This document shows, piece by piece, positions 21,188 through 42,329 of a stretch of 64,000 nt of DNA. The DNA is taken from the NCBI GenBank assembly GCA_037176705.1, contig CM073889.1:58459596-58523595 (forward strand), in the 5' to 3' direction. The stretch is from Molossus alvarezi (taxonomy: Eukaryota > Chordata > Mammalia > Chiroptera > Molossidae). Numbering within the stretch: the first letter of the stretch is position 1; every line of letters starts with the position of its first letter. The position numbers were made by a program, and so were the translations under genes. The notes beneath the pieces were generated by a model. That model did not search any database, was not told where the DNA came from, and saw nothing but the letters and a program-made list of their open reading frames with translations.

Positions 21188-23322
21188 TAGTTTATTCATT
21201 TTCCTTTGGCTGGACACCTAGGCTTTTTTCAGTATGGGATAAGTGTGACTTAAACTCCTATGAAGATTTCTGGAATAAGGCCTTTTATGGACATGTATTT
21301 TCATTTCTTATGGGTAAATAAATAGCTAACAGTGAAACTGCTTGGTCCTAGGATAGTTTCTATGTTTATCTCTTTGAGCAACAGCCAAACTTCTAATTGA
21401 TTGTATCACTTTATATTTCCACTAGCCATGCCTGAGAGTTTTGATGTTCCATATCCTCAACAACATTTGGGGTTGGTTTTTCATTTTAGCCATTCTGATA
21501 CATATGTAGTAGTATTTTATTATGGTTTTAATTTGCATCTTTCTGATGACTAATGTTGAGCATATTTTTCTTTTTTATTGTTTTTTAATATATTTTCCCA
21601 TATGATGTTTCTGTTTGAGTCTTTGGCTCATTGCCTGTTGGGTTATTTGAACTTATATTCTTGAACGGCAGGAGTTCTGTATATATTTGGGTATATTCCT
21701 TTTTTAGATATATGTATTGTGAATATTTTCTTCCCAAAATAAATTTATTTTTAAGGCATCTTTTGATGAGCAGCAATAGTTTTAAAACTTTTTATAAAGT
21801 CCAGTTTATCAAGTTTTTGTTTTATGGTTAATGCTTTCTGTGTGCTTATAAGAAATCTTTGCTTACCTAAAAGTTGTGAAGATATTCTCCTATATTTTCT
21901 TTGTGAAGCTTAATAGTTTTATCTTTTATGTTTAGGTCTGTAATCCATCTTGAATTAATTTTTGTTTATGGTGTGAGGTAGGAATTAAGGTTATTTTTCT
22001 TCCATATGGGTATTCAGTACCATTTATAGCAAAGACTTCCCTTTCTCCACTAAATTGCTTTGGTGCCTTTGTTGAAATTTGACCGATTAGTTTTCAGTCT
22101 GTTTCTGCACCCTTTATTCCACTGATCATTTGTCTCCTCTAACCAGCACCACATCGTTTTGATTATTGAAGCTTTACAGTAAATCTTGGACCAGGTTCAG
22201 TAAGTCCTCTAACTTTGTTTAGGTCCTTTACAATTTTATATAAATTTAAAACGCAGCTTGCCAGTTTTTTAAAAGACTTCAGGGATTTTGATTAACCTTG
22301 CAGTGATTACACAGATCAGTTTGGAAGAATTGACATCTTAGTGATATTGATTTTTCTAATACATGAATATCCTATATCTTTTTTTACGTATTCTTTAGTT
22401 TCTCGCAGCAATATATTATCATTTTGCTCTAGAAGTCTTTTATGTACTTTGCTAAATTTATCTTTAGTTTTTTAAGCTATTGTAAATGGCACTGGAACAT
22501 TTTAACTTTCAGTGGTTAGTTGGTAGTACATAGAAATACAAATGACTTTTGTATATTGACCTAGTGGATTCTTAGGATTTATGTCTGCATATCAAACCAA
22601 CATGGTTTCTTCTTTCCAATCTACATGCTTTTTATTTCTTTTTCTTGCCTTATTGCACTGGTTAAGACCTCCAGTGCAGTGTTGAATAAAAATTGTGAGT
22701 ACACATCCTCACCTTACTCAGATCTTAGGGATGTCCTAGGCATTCAGTTTTTTATGATTACTAGGATGTAAACTGATGTTTGTTTACAGATGCCTTTTAT
22801 CAAGTTGGGGAAGCTCTCTTTTATTCTTAATGTGCTGTGGATTTAATTAAAATCGTCAAGGATGTTCTATCAAATGATTTTTTCACATCTGTTGGGATGA
22901 TAAAATTGTTTTCTTCTTTATTGTGTTAATATGACAAATTGCATTGATTTATTTTTGTATGTTAAACCAAATTTGTATTTCTTGGACAAACCTCACTTAG
23001 TCGTGATCTGTTATCCTTTTTATATATGGTTATATTTGATTTGATAAAATTTTGTTAAAGATTTTGCATCTGTGTTCTTGGGGATATTGGCTTATTATTC
23101 TACTTAAATATTCTTGTTTGATTTTAGTGTCAGATGTTTATGCTGGCCTCATAAAAAGGGGTTGGAAAGGCTCCTTTCTCTTTTTTCTGGAAGAATTTGT
23201 ATACCACTAATGTTAATTCTTACATGTGTTCAGTAGACTTTATAAGTGAAGTCATTTGGGTCTGGAGTTAATTAATACAAAGTTTATAAATTGTGAATTC
23301 AGTTTCCGTAATGAGTGTAGGG
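21188..23322 (-). mobile_element. Ancient L1M-type LINE-1, minus strand, right part
   Basis: It continues the old element interrupted at 14371. Recognisable antisense ORF2 landmarks appear in order: attctgatacatatgtagtag with tttaatttgcatctttctgatgac (about 21490-21550), aagtcttttatgtactttgc (about 22430), and gacctccagtgcagtgttgaataaaaattgtgagtacacatcctc (about 22665-22710). It is strongly diverged, and no ORF survives. The right copy of the target duplication is 21188-21202. Confidence 0.8.
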
Positions 23323-23642
23323 TGTATTAGTCAACTAGAGCTGCCATAACATAATACTACAGATAAGGTAGCTTAGGCAAAGGAAATTTAGTTTCTCACA
23401 GTTCTGGAGGCCAGAAGTCTGAGACCAAAGTGTCAGTAGATTTGGCTTCTTCTAGGCCTCTCTCCTTGGCTTGCAGATGGTTGGTTGCCTTCTTTCTTTG
23501 TCTTCACATAGTTCCTTCTCAGTCTACACTGTGTGTGTTCTAATATGGACACTAGTCATATTAGATTAGGGCCTATCCTAATGACCTCATTTTTCTTAAA
23601 GGTCCTGTCTTCCAATCAGTCATAATTTGAGGTTTTGAGGGT
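23323..23642 (-). mobile_element. MaLR-type LTR (MLT1/MST-like), minus strand
   Basis: The plus strand reads tgtattagtcaactagagctgccataaca, then cacagttctggaggccagaagtc. This is the reverse complement of the conserved LTR end of ERVL-MaLR elements (gacttc..gcctccagaactgtgag, then a terminal ..ca). The rest (ggattagggcctatcctaatgacctc) fits the same class but is diverged. No internal sequence is present. Confidence 0.7.
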
Positions 23643-23647
23643 TAGGT

Positions 23648-23755
23648 ATTGTGGTGATCATTTTGCAGTATATACAAATATCAAATCATTAAATTGTACA
23701 CCTGAAACTAATGTTATATATCAGTTATACCTCAATTTAAAAATGCATCTTGATC
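23648..23755 (+). mobile_element. L1M-type 3' end fragment, plus strand
   Basis: The pattern tgtggtgatcattttgcag, then ttgtacacctgaaactaatgttatatatcag, then tatacctcaattt is the common 3' terminus of old mammalian L1M subfamilies. It ends about 160 bp before the first TXNRD3 exon in the window. Confidence 0.65.
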
Positions 23756-23918
23756 TAAATAAAAAACAGAAATCTATTTAATCTAAGCTGTAAAATTTAT
23801 TGGCATAGAACATTCATAATAGTTATTAGTATTTTGATGTCTGAAGGAACTATATTGATGTTTCTTCTTTAATTCCTGATGTTGATAATTTGAGTGTTTG
23901 ATCTCTCTCTCAATATAG

Positions 23919-32896
<8,978 letters not shown>

Positions 32897-35389
32897 ACCT
32901 GCTGCTATCTAGTCTCCCTTACTTATTTCCATTTCTTTCAAAGATAAGAACACTCTCAGATCAGTAAGTGTGTGATCATGGCACCTGCTCTGTTGTGCAG
33001 GGCTTTCTTCACAGAAAATAGATGAAAATGTAGATAAGGAAGACAGGCAGCAGCGGGCATGTGCTCAACAGTCTCAGCTGACTGGGAGAGGCAGTTACAC
33101 TGCTTCCTTGACGTCTTAGCTTAGAACCCCATGTGAAGTGGGCTGAGACCAATACTCTTCCAAGTCAGAACTGAGCTTTCCTCTCAAAGACCTTTTAATC
33201 ACATAACTAATCTAAGTCAACTTTTCTGGTTGCATGTATTTTTATCTCCTTGCTTCTTGTTTCTATGAAAATATTTTCTCAGTTATGAAACTATAAAATG
33301 GTAATTTTCCAGTGTGTTGGTATGAAGTTCACACATGGTCACTGGTGAGTGGTGTCTGTGGAAATGCCCTCAAGTAGTTGGCTGCAGAGGACTGGGGTGC
33401 ATTAGTAGAAAGTTGCACACACTAAATAGAGTTTAGTTAGCTGTTTTCTCCTTCGAGTGCATTTTTACCCACTGTCCAAAACCTGTCTCACACTCCACCT
33501 TTTCCTGGTTTCCCGATGATAACCACCTGGGAGTCATTCTCCCCTTAGTGTCTCTAGACTGAGCAGAGTATCTCATGTTAGAGAGATGCTTGTAATTCTT
33601 TTTTTATGTTGATCTTAAGAGTAATATTAAAAAGTTTGAATTGTATTTAACTGTATTTGAACTGTATTTAAAACTTTAAAAGGATTCAGTCTATAATTTA
33701 CTTAATTACAGTCAAGTTCAGTAAATGAACAGTTGATATTAGGAGATTCCATATGAATTTATATACCTGTCAGCATCTAAAAGGCCCTTGCAGTGGGAGG
33801 CCTTTCCATGATCCTTAGGAAATCTTGTTTTCTTGAGGAACATAGAACACAGTGTGATAATTACTGTAACTGAAGATAGAAACAGCATAGAGGGAAGCAG
33901 GAAGGTGTTACTAATTTCATTGGATGTGAGGTAGGGGTGGGATAATTGAACAGAGTTTATTGGAAGCAGCTATATTTTAACTGAATCATGAGGAATGAAT
34001 AGTATTTGAAAGATATGGAGAAGGCTCTGAATGATACTTTCAACAAATTCAACTTAAACACTGAATACAATCATTAAAAAAAATTCATTCCTGTATTGCT
34101 GAGCCACATGCATATATACAACCAAGGGTTTCCAAAAACCCAAATGAAATGAAACCAAGAACCATGGAAGTCTTGAGTTCTGCTTTGCACTGGGTAAAGG
34201 AAAGTAAATCTGAAACTCAAACCTGCACCAGGTAGACTTTCTAATAAGACCTTTGCATAAAGCTGGGACCCCAGTGGGCTATACTCCTTGGAAGGGTGAT
34301 TAAAATGTACTCTGCCTTACAGAAAGAGGCAAAGAAATGTGCCTGTCTTCTCACTGGCATAGGTGGGAGAAAATAATCCACCCAAAGAATCTGTAACCAC
34401 TGTGCAGGTTATAGAACATTGGAAAGGCTAGTTATCTTCTCTTAGGAGGAGAGAAGGCTTGGATATAAACCTATCTGTAACTGGCTCTTCCATACACTTC
34501 TCCCCTACTCCCTGCCCACCCGCCCCCTCCCCACTTACTCTATTTTTTTGTTCCCCTTTCTCTTTTCTCCTCTCTTGGAGTAAAGATTGGTTCAATATAA
34601 TGGTGAGAGATCCATTTTTGCTGGAAGATAAACCTTGTATGCATCTAATAACAAACAGATGCATACAGATCTACAAGGAAATATTAGCATCCATTATGGT
34701 AAGGATTTTAATATACCTCACTAATTTATTAGATCAAACACACACACAAAAAATCAGTGAAGATACAGTTTTGAATAGCACGGTTTACAAACTCAGATGA
34801 AGAAGACTTTAATATGAATACTCATTTCAAGTGCACATGGAATATTTATGAAATTTACTGTGTAGCAGCTCAACAAATTTCAAAAGACTGGTATGATATA
34901 GAGATTTTAACTGTGGGACTAACACTAAGAACCCAGAGACCTTAAAATTATTGCGGTATGATGGAAAGTGCAGTATGGAAGTATTTATTGTAAGGTGAGT
35001 AAGGGGTTGATGGGAGGTCAAGCTAAAAAGATCCAGATTATTGCCAGTCACAAGAAGCAGAGAATTGTGGAAAGATCCTAGATTTTGAAGAATAATAGAC
35101 TTATGAATGCCTGGTCTCACAACTTATGTGTGAAAAAATAAATTGCTTAACTTTTCCTGTTCTTCATTTATTAAGTGTTGACAGTATTGGCTGCTTCATA
35201 GATTTATAACAATTAAATACATTTATTAAGTTTCCAACACATAGTATATTGGTGTAGAGTATATTGGCTTCCGCATGATGAGTAGCGGCCTTATTTAAGG
35301 AAAGCTCTCATAGACACACAACAGTATAGCTAATAGATAAGAGACCTACTGACAAATCTGTGCTTTGGCAGACTTCACTATATTAGGCA
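32897..35389 (+). other. TXNRD3 3'UTR start and downstream intergenic sequence
   Basis: The 3'UTR begins at 32897, and its end is not clear. There is no canonical AATAAA in the first 2 kb. ATTAAA occurs at about 33626 and AATAAA at about 35136. A hairpin at 33083-33112 (ggcagt/actgct) has a loop too small for a SECIS. No other gene was recognised. Confidence 0.5.
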
Positions 35390-35905
35390 GACTCTGTGTT
35401 GGGTCCCAAATTGGATTCTCTAACTATGGGTAGTCACATCTTGTGTCATTCCCTCCTATAATGTATCAAGGTTGGTCTGTGTGACCAGTAGCATATGGTA
35501 AAAGTGATGATTTGTCACTTCTAAGATTAGGTCATCAAAGGATGGCAGCTTAAGTTTTGGTCACTTTCATGCACTCTCTTGGATCATTTGTTCTGTGAGA
35601 AGGCAGCTGTTGTATCATGAAGACTCTCAGGAATCCCATGGAGAGGCTCAGATGGTGAGGAACTGAAGTCTTCAGCCAACAAGAAACTGAGGTCTGTAAG
35701 CATACATGTCAATGAAGTGAAGTGAACATTTTCCCAGGCAAGCCTTTCCCTAGCCAGAGGCTTGCCTGCAATCTCTTGAAACACTATGGACCAGAACAAT
35801 TCAGTTAGGCCACTCCCAGATTCCTGACCATAAGAAACTAGGATAGTATTTTTCAAGTTACTATGTTTTGGAGTAAGGTGTTACATAGTAATAGATAATA
35901 TATTC
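35390..35905 (+). mobile_element. MLT1-type MaLR LTR, plus strand
   Basis: Landmarks in order are gtgaccagtagcatatgg, taggtcatcaaaggatggcagctt, ctctcttggatcatttgttctg, atggagaggctcagatggtgaggaactgaag, aggccactcccagattcctgacc, and ttactatgttttggagtaaggtgttacatagtaatagataat. They follow the MLT1 LTR layout and its conserved 3' end. It is a diverged solo LTR. Confidence 0.8.
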
Positions 35906-36829
35906 ATGGAAAATTAAAATTAGTACAAATTTCATGAGATTACTAGAATGCTTTGGGTTCTTTTCCTGGGACAGATTTGGGATTTCATCAAAAAGGGATT
36001 GGAGCTGAGATTTAGCACTGAATTTTTTTCATAATTGCAGGAAACCCTAAGCAGGGAAGCTTAAGGGGCCTTAATGTAGAACCTTCTGAATTCCTGGTCC
36101 TGGGCTTTGGTTGTGGTGGTTCCCTACTGAACTTTCTTAGATTATCAAAGCTCATGAAAAATTGCTTGGGAAACCATTCAACTTAGCAAGGGAGAGCAAT
36201 ACCTTCACAGTCTCATCTTAAATAGGAGTTAGGGAAGGGTACCTCAGAATATTCATGGGGAGAGGCTAGGGTTATTCAAGGGGTGGTTATATGGCAGCGG
36301 TAGGTAAGTGGGTCTGGGCAGCAATTAATTAGAATTTGTAAACTTGTTGCTGGAACAGTGTCAGTATTCTTTAGGATTTAGGATATATAAGACCATATTG
36401 AGTTCAGGTTACTGTAGTCTTTTGGAACATAGAGATCTGAATGACCTAGTGTTAAAACAGCTCAAGCTTTGGTAATTTGTTGTATGGTGTGCTCTAGTAT
36501 ACTTTATAGGATTTTGAGTAATAGCAGTTTTTCAAATTGTGGTTTTATTTCCCAATGGAGAACCATCCGGTGTATCTAGGAAGGGATTGACAAGGAAACT
36601 TATTAGGAATTTATTACAAGAGACCATCAAATATTTATTGAGACATACACTTTCACCCATGCTAGAGTAACAAGTACTAGACTTAACATTTGTTTAAAAA
36701 CAAACCGAAGGAAATGTGGAACTGCATTCAGGCAAGGAACAACATATAGTGCAGAACTGATTTCTGAGAGAAGGGAAACAAATGAAGTGATTCCCTACAA
36801 TTGCCCCAACTTTCTGCATGAAAGTAATT
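35906..36829. other. Unassigned intergenic sequence
   Basis: No gene or repeat was recognised with confidence. Confidence 0.5.
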
Positions 36830-37340
36830 TTCTGACTATAAACATGAGGAGAATGCAAACAGAACCTGACAAATTTGCTAAATTGAGATAGAAATTGGGA
36901 GTTCCGGGAGGCTGAGGCAACTGCACATTGTGTGGGAGACATAGGTGGGAGCTATGTAAAGAAGAGGTCCAGAAATCTACAGCAGGATCCTCTGAGTTTG
37001 CTGAATTCTCTGACATCCTCAGAGTAAAATTCAAGAAGGTCAGTCAAAAAAATGACAGAATAAAAGCTGAACAATTGCCACAGATCTCAGAAGGTGAAGA
37101 AATATTTTAACTGACCAGCAGAGGAGTGCCCTCAGTAATACCCCCCTAAGGAGTTATGCTTCAGTAGTAGAATTGAACTATCCCAGGAGGAAAGTCTACT
37201 GTAGACTCATCCTAACAAAGTCTAGAAACAGAATTTAATTGGATTAATATTATTCAGGTGTCACTGCCTATAAGAGAAAGCACAACACCCATTAAAGGAA
37301 GACAACACAATACTTGAAAATATAAAAACCATAATGTCTT
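36830..37340 (+). mobile_element. Possible HAL1/L1M ORF1-region relic, plus strand (left part)
   Basis: It is A-rich with a sense-L1 5' character (tccagcagaggagtgccctcag, ggaagacaacac). It becomes more convincing because L1 ORF1-like sequence resumes at 38590-39120 beyond a SINE and a pseudogene. The assignment is tentative. Confidence 0.4.
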
Positions 37341-37411
37341 AATACCTAATCAAAAATTGGCAGGCATGCCAAGAGTCAGGAAAACGAGACTCTTAACAGT
37401 GAATAAAAATG

Positions 37412-37545
37412 GACCCAGAGCTCGGTTGGAGTGTTGTCCCATACACCAAAAGGTGGTGGGTTTGATTTCCAGTCAGAGCACACATACAGGAGGCATCCAA
37501 TCAATGTTTCTCCCCCTTTCTCTAAAAATCAATAAAATGATATGT
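37412..37545 (+). mobile_element. Old Ves SINE, plus strand, partial
   Basis: gctcggttggagtgttgtcc, then gtgggtttgatttccagtcag (B box region), then catccaatcaatgtttctcc and a final tctaaaaatcaataaaa tail. The first bases of the head are lost. The tail runs to about 37570. Confidence 0.8.
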
Positions 37546-37689
37546 TTGGGTAAGATTTAAAAAAGAAAGAATGACTACATGATTGAAATAACACACAAGG
37601 GTGTTATAGGGAAACAAACATAATAAAATGAAAGATACTTAAAAGCACCAAAACAATTTGTAGAGATGGAAAATATAATATGTTTCAGG

Positions 37690-37800
37690 ACCAGTAGCTA
37701 GTTTGGTGATTTGCTGGAAGGACTCACATGACAACATAAAATCATACTCATGCCTAAGGTTTATTACAATAAAGGGTAAAGTGCAGAAACAGGAAAAATA
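37690..37800 (-). mobile_element. Possible antisense LTR fragment
   Basis: gatttgctggaaggactcacatgac followed by aaggtttattacaataaagg resembles a common ERV LTR read backwards, but the family was not resolved. A short (CA)n run follows at 37802-37819. Confidence 0.35.
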
Positions 37801-37830
37801 CCCACACACACACACACAGCTACCTGTCCA

Positions 37831-38594
<764 letters not shown>

Positions 38595-39120
38595 CAGTTT
38601 CAAATTAAAATGCTAAGAGAAGAAAAGGATGGAAAAAGAAAACCCATCCAAGAACTCTGGGACAATTTTGAAATATACAACATGTAATTTAATAACAGAA
38701 AAGAGAGTAAGAATGAAGCAGATGAAACATTTGAAGTAATAATGTTTATGAGCTTTCTAAAGTTAGTTACTGACACCAAAACCAAGGTCAGAGAACACCA
38801 AGGAAGGTAAGTACACCCACCCCAAACTACACCTAGACATACCATGTTCAAGAAAGAAGCCACAAGGGAGGAAAAATCTTTACTTATTGAGGAACAAGGA
38901 TAAGAATTACAGCAGACTTTTTATCAAAAATTATAAAAGCAAGAAGAGAGTGAAGTAAAATATTTTAAGGAAAGCTCACAATCCTGAAATTCCATATCGA
39001 AATTGCTTTTCTAATATGAGGAAGAAATAAAGATAAGACAATATGAATCAATATAGTGTTATTTGAAAGTTTAAAATCTATATTGGAAACTCTAGGGCAA
39101 TCACTCAACTTCATGAAGAA
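38595..39120 (+). mobile_element. L1M/HAL1 ORF1 relic, plus strand
   Basis: Sense L1 ORF1 landmarks are present: aagaactctgggacaattttgaaatatac, then acagcagactttttatcaaaaattataaaagcaagaagagagtg, then aatgaagaaataaag-like sequence. It is old and has no open frame. It resumes after a Ves SINE at about 39365-39525 with atcaataatcactaaaaatatgaa, an ORF2-start-like phrase. Confidence 0.6.
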
Positions 39121-39123
39121 GTA

Positions 39124-39360
39124 TAGCCTGACCAGTATGGCTCAGTGGCTGATCATTGACCCATGCACTAAGATGTCACTGGTTTGATTCCCAGTCAGGG
39201 CACATGCCCAAGTTGGGGGCCAGATTTTCAGTGGGGGGCATGCAAGAGGCAGCCAATTGATGTTCTTGCTCATCGATGTTTCCTTCTTTCTTTTCCTCTC
39301 TCTCTAAAATCAATAAAGAAAAAAATTTTTTTTAAAATAACAATGGTTAAAAAAAAAAAA
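39124..39360 (+). mobile_element. Old Ves SINE, plus strand
   Basis: agcctgaccagtatggctcagtgg head, ggtttgattcccagtcagggc box B region, a GA/CT-rich body, and a long A-rich tail. A short imperfect repeat AAGTATA flanks it (39117-39124 region and about 39359). Confidence 0.88.
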
Positions 39361-39539
39361 GTATAATATGTGAAAAGAGTTAAAATGTCAAAACCAGAAA
39401 AGAAAATCAGAAAAGGGGAAAAAGAAATAATAAATGCAACAAAAAAGTTATAAACATGATATTAATTTATATCAATAATCACTAAAAATATGAAGTGTCT
39501 AAACACTAATTGTACTAAAATGACTTCATTTTTTATGAT

Positions 39540-39828
39540 TGCCAGTGGCTTCCAAAGCCTCACTGACCTCTGTTTTTCCCTTTTGTCCACATCTGAAAAA
39601 GCTGATAAGAAAGCCTAGGTGTTTTCTCTGTTGCCAGTGGGAAGTTCAAACTGCAAACCCTAGCCAGTATATTCCAGCTCATGACCTAACCACCTCTTTT
39701 TTGCTTTCTCAAGTCATTTTTGGAAGTCTGCTCCCTTCTTCCAGAAAACCTCAGTATGCGAGTAATAAAGCTTTTTATACCTTCTTGTGCTGTGTGCAAG
39801 GTCATCAGTCTTGACAACTAAACCATAA

Positions 39829-39861
<33 letters not shown>

Positions 39862-39900
39862 ATCTGTCTTTCTGAGGAAGCCACAATAATTGTTGCAGCA
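39540..39900 (+). mobile_element. LTR-like sequence with polyadenylation signal, plus strand
   Basis: tgcctcactgacctctgttttt-like U3 text is followed by AATAAAGC at 39764-39771 and a T/GT-rich segment. The composition is that of an ERV1-type LTR. The limits and family are not established. A (GT)n run at 39831-39860 lies inside it. Confidence 0.35.
39831..39860. repeat. (GT)n microsatellite
   Basis: About 14 GT units, nearly pure. Confidence 0.92.
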
Positions 39901-40534
39901 AGCTGGGCGTCTAGACAATGACCACAACCACCAGGAGTTCTTCTGATTTGGCTTGCTAACTGGCTAAGTTACCCACTGGTGAGCATGTACTTTGAGTTGC
40001 TGCTTGCTGGTAAGGTTGCACTTTGAACTATGCTGCTTTGTGCTGTATTTGCCTAATTTTCATAGCCTTTGTTAAAGATTTCATTGAGCTAAGTCAGAAG
40101 TTTGATTACTGGCATTTAGGAACAGGAGCATGGGATTGGGACTCTCTTTAAAGTAGCTCTGCATCAAGTCTATTAATCTGGATCTGAGTATCTTAGATTG
40201 AATCATATGTGTCAAACATAAGCCATAATTGAAGCTAGACTCGGGACAATGACCTGTAACCACTGGTTGTATGTTTTAAGCAGGAATTGACTTTTGCAAT
40301 ATATGGAGCTATGGATTTGGTTGCTCATATGGAGGAATAACAATTACTATGTGGCACTTGAGGTTCTACTCACACACTAAGTAATGCCTTTGCTGCTCCT
40401 AAGCTTCTACAACCAAAAAGGATATTGATCTTAAAGGTTATAGGATAAAACCACCCATGGCACACCTGGGGCAGAGCCAATGGGTTATTTCCACTATTGT
40501 CTGTAACCCTAATGAAACTGATTTGAGACTCTTG
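39901..40534. other. Unassigned intergenic sequence
   Basis: No gene or repeat was recognised. Confidence 0.5.
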
Positions 40535-40726
40535 CAGTGGTTCTCAACCTTGCTAATGCCGAAACCCTTTAATACCATTCCTCATGTTGTGGTGACCCCC
40601 AACCATAAAATTATTTTTATTGCTACTTTATAACTGTAATTTTGCTACTGTTATATCTTAGGCAACCCCTATGAAAGGGTCATTTGACTCCCAAAGTGAT
40701 CACAACCCACAGGTTGAGAACCACTG
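40535..40726. mobile_element. hAT-type MITE with 16-bp terminal inverted repeats
   Basis: The left end cagtggttctcaacct and the right end aggttgagaaccactg are perfect inverted repeats, 192 bp apart. The body (cctcatgttgtggtgacccccaaccataaaattattttt, then gcaacccctatgaaagggtc) resembles the hAT-Charlie MITE I know best from rodents as URR1. No transposase is present. The expected 8-bp duplication is not clear in the flanks. Confidence 0.85.
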
Positions 40727-40789
40727 CTTTAGAGGAAGAACCATAAATAAGCAGGATAGAGAAGATCACTGAAGTAACCACTAAATAGA

Positions 40790-40865
40790 AGGAAAAGGAA
40801 GGAAGGAAGGTGGGAGGAGGAGGGAGAAAGAAGGGGAGACAGAAGGGAGGGAGGGGAGGAGGGAA
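40790..40865. repeat. GGAA/GGGA-rich low-complexity tract
   Basis: A purine-rich strand with impure aggaaggaagg and gggagg units. Confidence 0.85.
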
Positions 40866-40984
40866 GCTAAATTTAAGAAAAGAACAAAACTAATCTAGAG
40901 GTACAAAATTTGAATCAATTGGGAATCTAATGTTTACTAAAAGAATTTACACAACTAAAATGTTAAAGGGCACTGGTTGGCTTT

Positions 40985-41660
40985 TTTCTTTTACTATTTT
41001 AACCATTTTTAAGTGCACTATTCTGTGGCAATGAGTACATTTGCAGTGCTGTGCATCAAACACCGCTATCTCCAGAACTTTCTCATCATCCCACACAGAA
41101 ACTCTAAACCAATTAAATAACTCCAGTTCCTCTGTCCCAAGCCCCTGGTAACCTCTTTTCTACTTTTTGTCTGAAATTGCTTATTTTTGTACCTCATATA
41201 ATTGGAATCATGCAGTATTTTTCCTTCTGTATCTGGCTTATTTCACTCAGTATAATGTGTTCAAGGCTCATCCATGTTGTAATATATATCAGTATTTCAT
41301 TTCTTTTTATAACTAAATAATATTCCATTCTATGGATATACCACATTTTGCTTATCTATCCATCTGTTGATGGACATTGGACTTGTTTCTACCTTTTAGC
41401 TATTGTGAGTAATATTGCTATAAACATTATCTGCGTGAGTCTCCACTTTCAGTTCTTTCGGCTATATACCTAGGGGTGGAATTGCTGGATCATATGGTAA
41501 CTCTATGCTTAACCTTTTGAGAAACTGCCAAACTCTTTTCCACAACATTTTACAGTCCTACTAGCTATTCACAAAGGTTATAATTTCTTCTTATTCTCAC
41601 CAGCATTTATTTTCCATATTTTAACAATAGCTACTTTACTGGGTGTGAATTGTTATCTTA
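40985..41660 (-). mobile_element. Old L1M 3' end, minus strand
   Basis: The plus strand reads ttcactcagtataatgtg, ccatgttgtaatatatatcag, aataatattccattctatgg, ctgttgatggacattgg and ggaattgctggatcatatgg. This is the standard antisense series for the end of an old L1 ORF2 and its 3' region. It is diverged. Confidence 0.85.
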
Positions 41661-41664
41661 TTGT

Positions 41665-42000
41665 GGCAGTTGAAGTACTTACTACAAAATACCTCAAAAC
41701 TGTCAAGGTTATGAAAAACAAGGAAAGTCTGAAAAACAATCCAACCAAGAGATGGCATGACAAATAAATGCAATGTGGTATATTTGGACAGAAAAAAAGA
41801 CGGATTAAAAAAAAAAAACAATCTAAATAAAGTATCATCTTTAGTTTATAAAATGTATCAAAGTTGGTTCATGAATTGTAATGTGTGCCATACTAATAAG
41901 AAAACTGGATGAGGGGGTGTATGGGAACTCTGAATTATCTTCTACTTTTTAGTTTTTGTAAATCTGAACCATTCTAAAGTAGTTTATTTTTTTTATAAAA
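41665..42000 (+). mobile_element. Ancient L1M-like 3' terminal repeat, plus strand
   Basis: ttatgaaaaacaaggaaagtctgaaaaac, then aatgcaatgtggtat, then ggtgtatgggaactctgaattatctt, then tttgtaaatctgaaccattctaaag match the 3'-end text of a common old mammalian repeat, which I assign to L1M. The family needs a consensus search. Confidence 0.5.
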
Positions 42001-42040
42001 TGAAAAAGATCCTATAGATATTAAAAAGATAACAGAATAT

Positions 42041-42275
42041 CCTTGGCCAGTATGGCTCAGTTGGTTGGAGTGTCATCCTGTGCTCCCAAGAGTTGTGGGT
42101 TCAATTTCCAGTCAGGGCACATACCCAGGTTGCTGGTTTGATCCCCCATCAGGGGTGTGTATGGGAGGCAACCAATTGATGTTTCTCTCTCTCTCTCTCC
42201 CTCTCTCTCCCTCCCTCCCTCCCTTTCTCTTCTCTGTCTCTAAAATCAATAAAAACATCCTGGGGTGAAGATTTA
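42041..42275 (+). mobile_element. Ves SINE, plus strand
   Basis: ccttggccagtatggctcagttgg head, gggttcaatttccagtcaggg box B region, a CT-rich tract (ctctccctctctccctccc) and tctaaaatcaataaaaaca tail. Confidence 0.88.
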
Positions 42276-42329
42276 GAAAAGAACATAATATTTTGAACAA
42301 CTCTATCCCAGCAAACTCAACATTGAGAG

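Noticed and set aside
33083..33112. Hairpin ggcagt...actgct downstream of the TXNRD3 stop, as a SECIS.
   Set aside because: The apical loop is only three bases, and there is no ATGA/GA quartet with an apical AA.
33128..33178. gtgaagtgggctgagaccaa...ctgag as a SECIS core.
   Set aside because: The quartet-like and AA-like bases are present, but the stem between them does not pair evenly.
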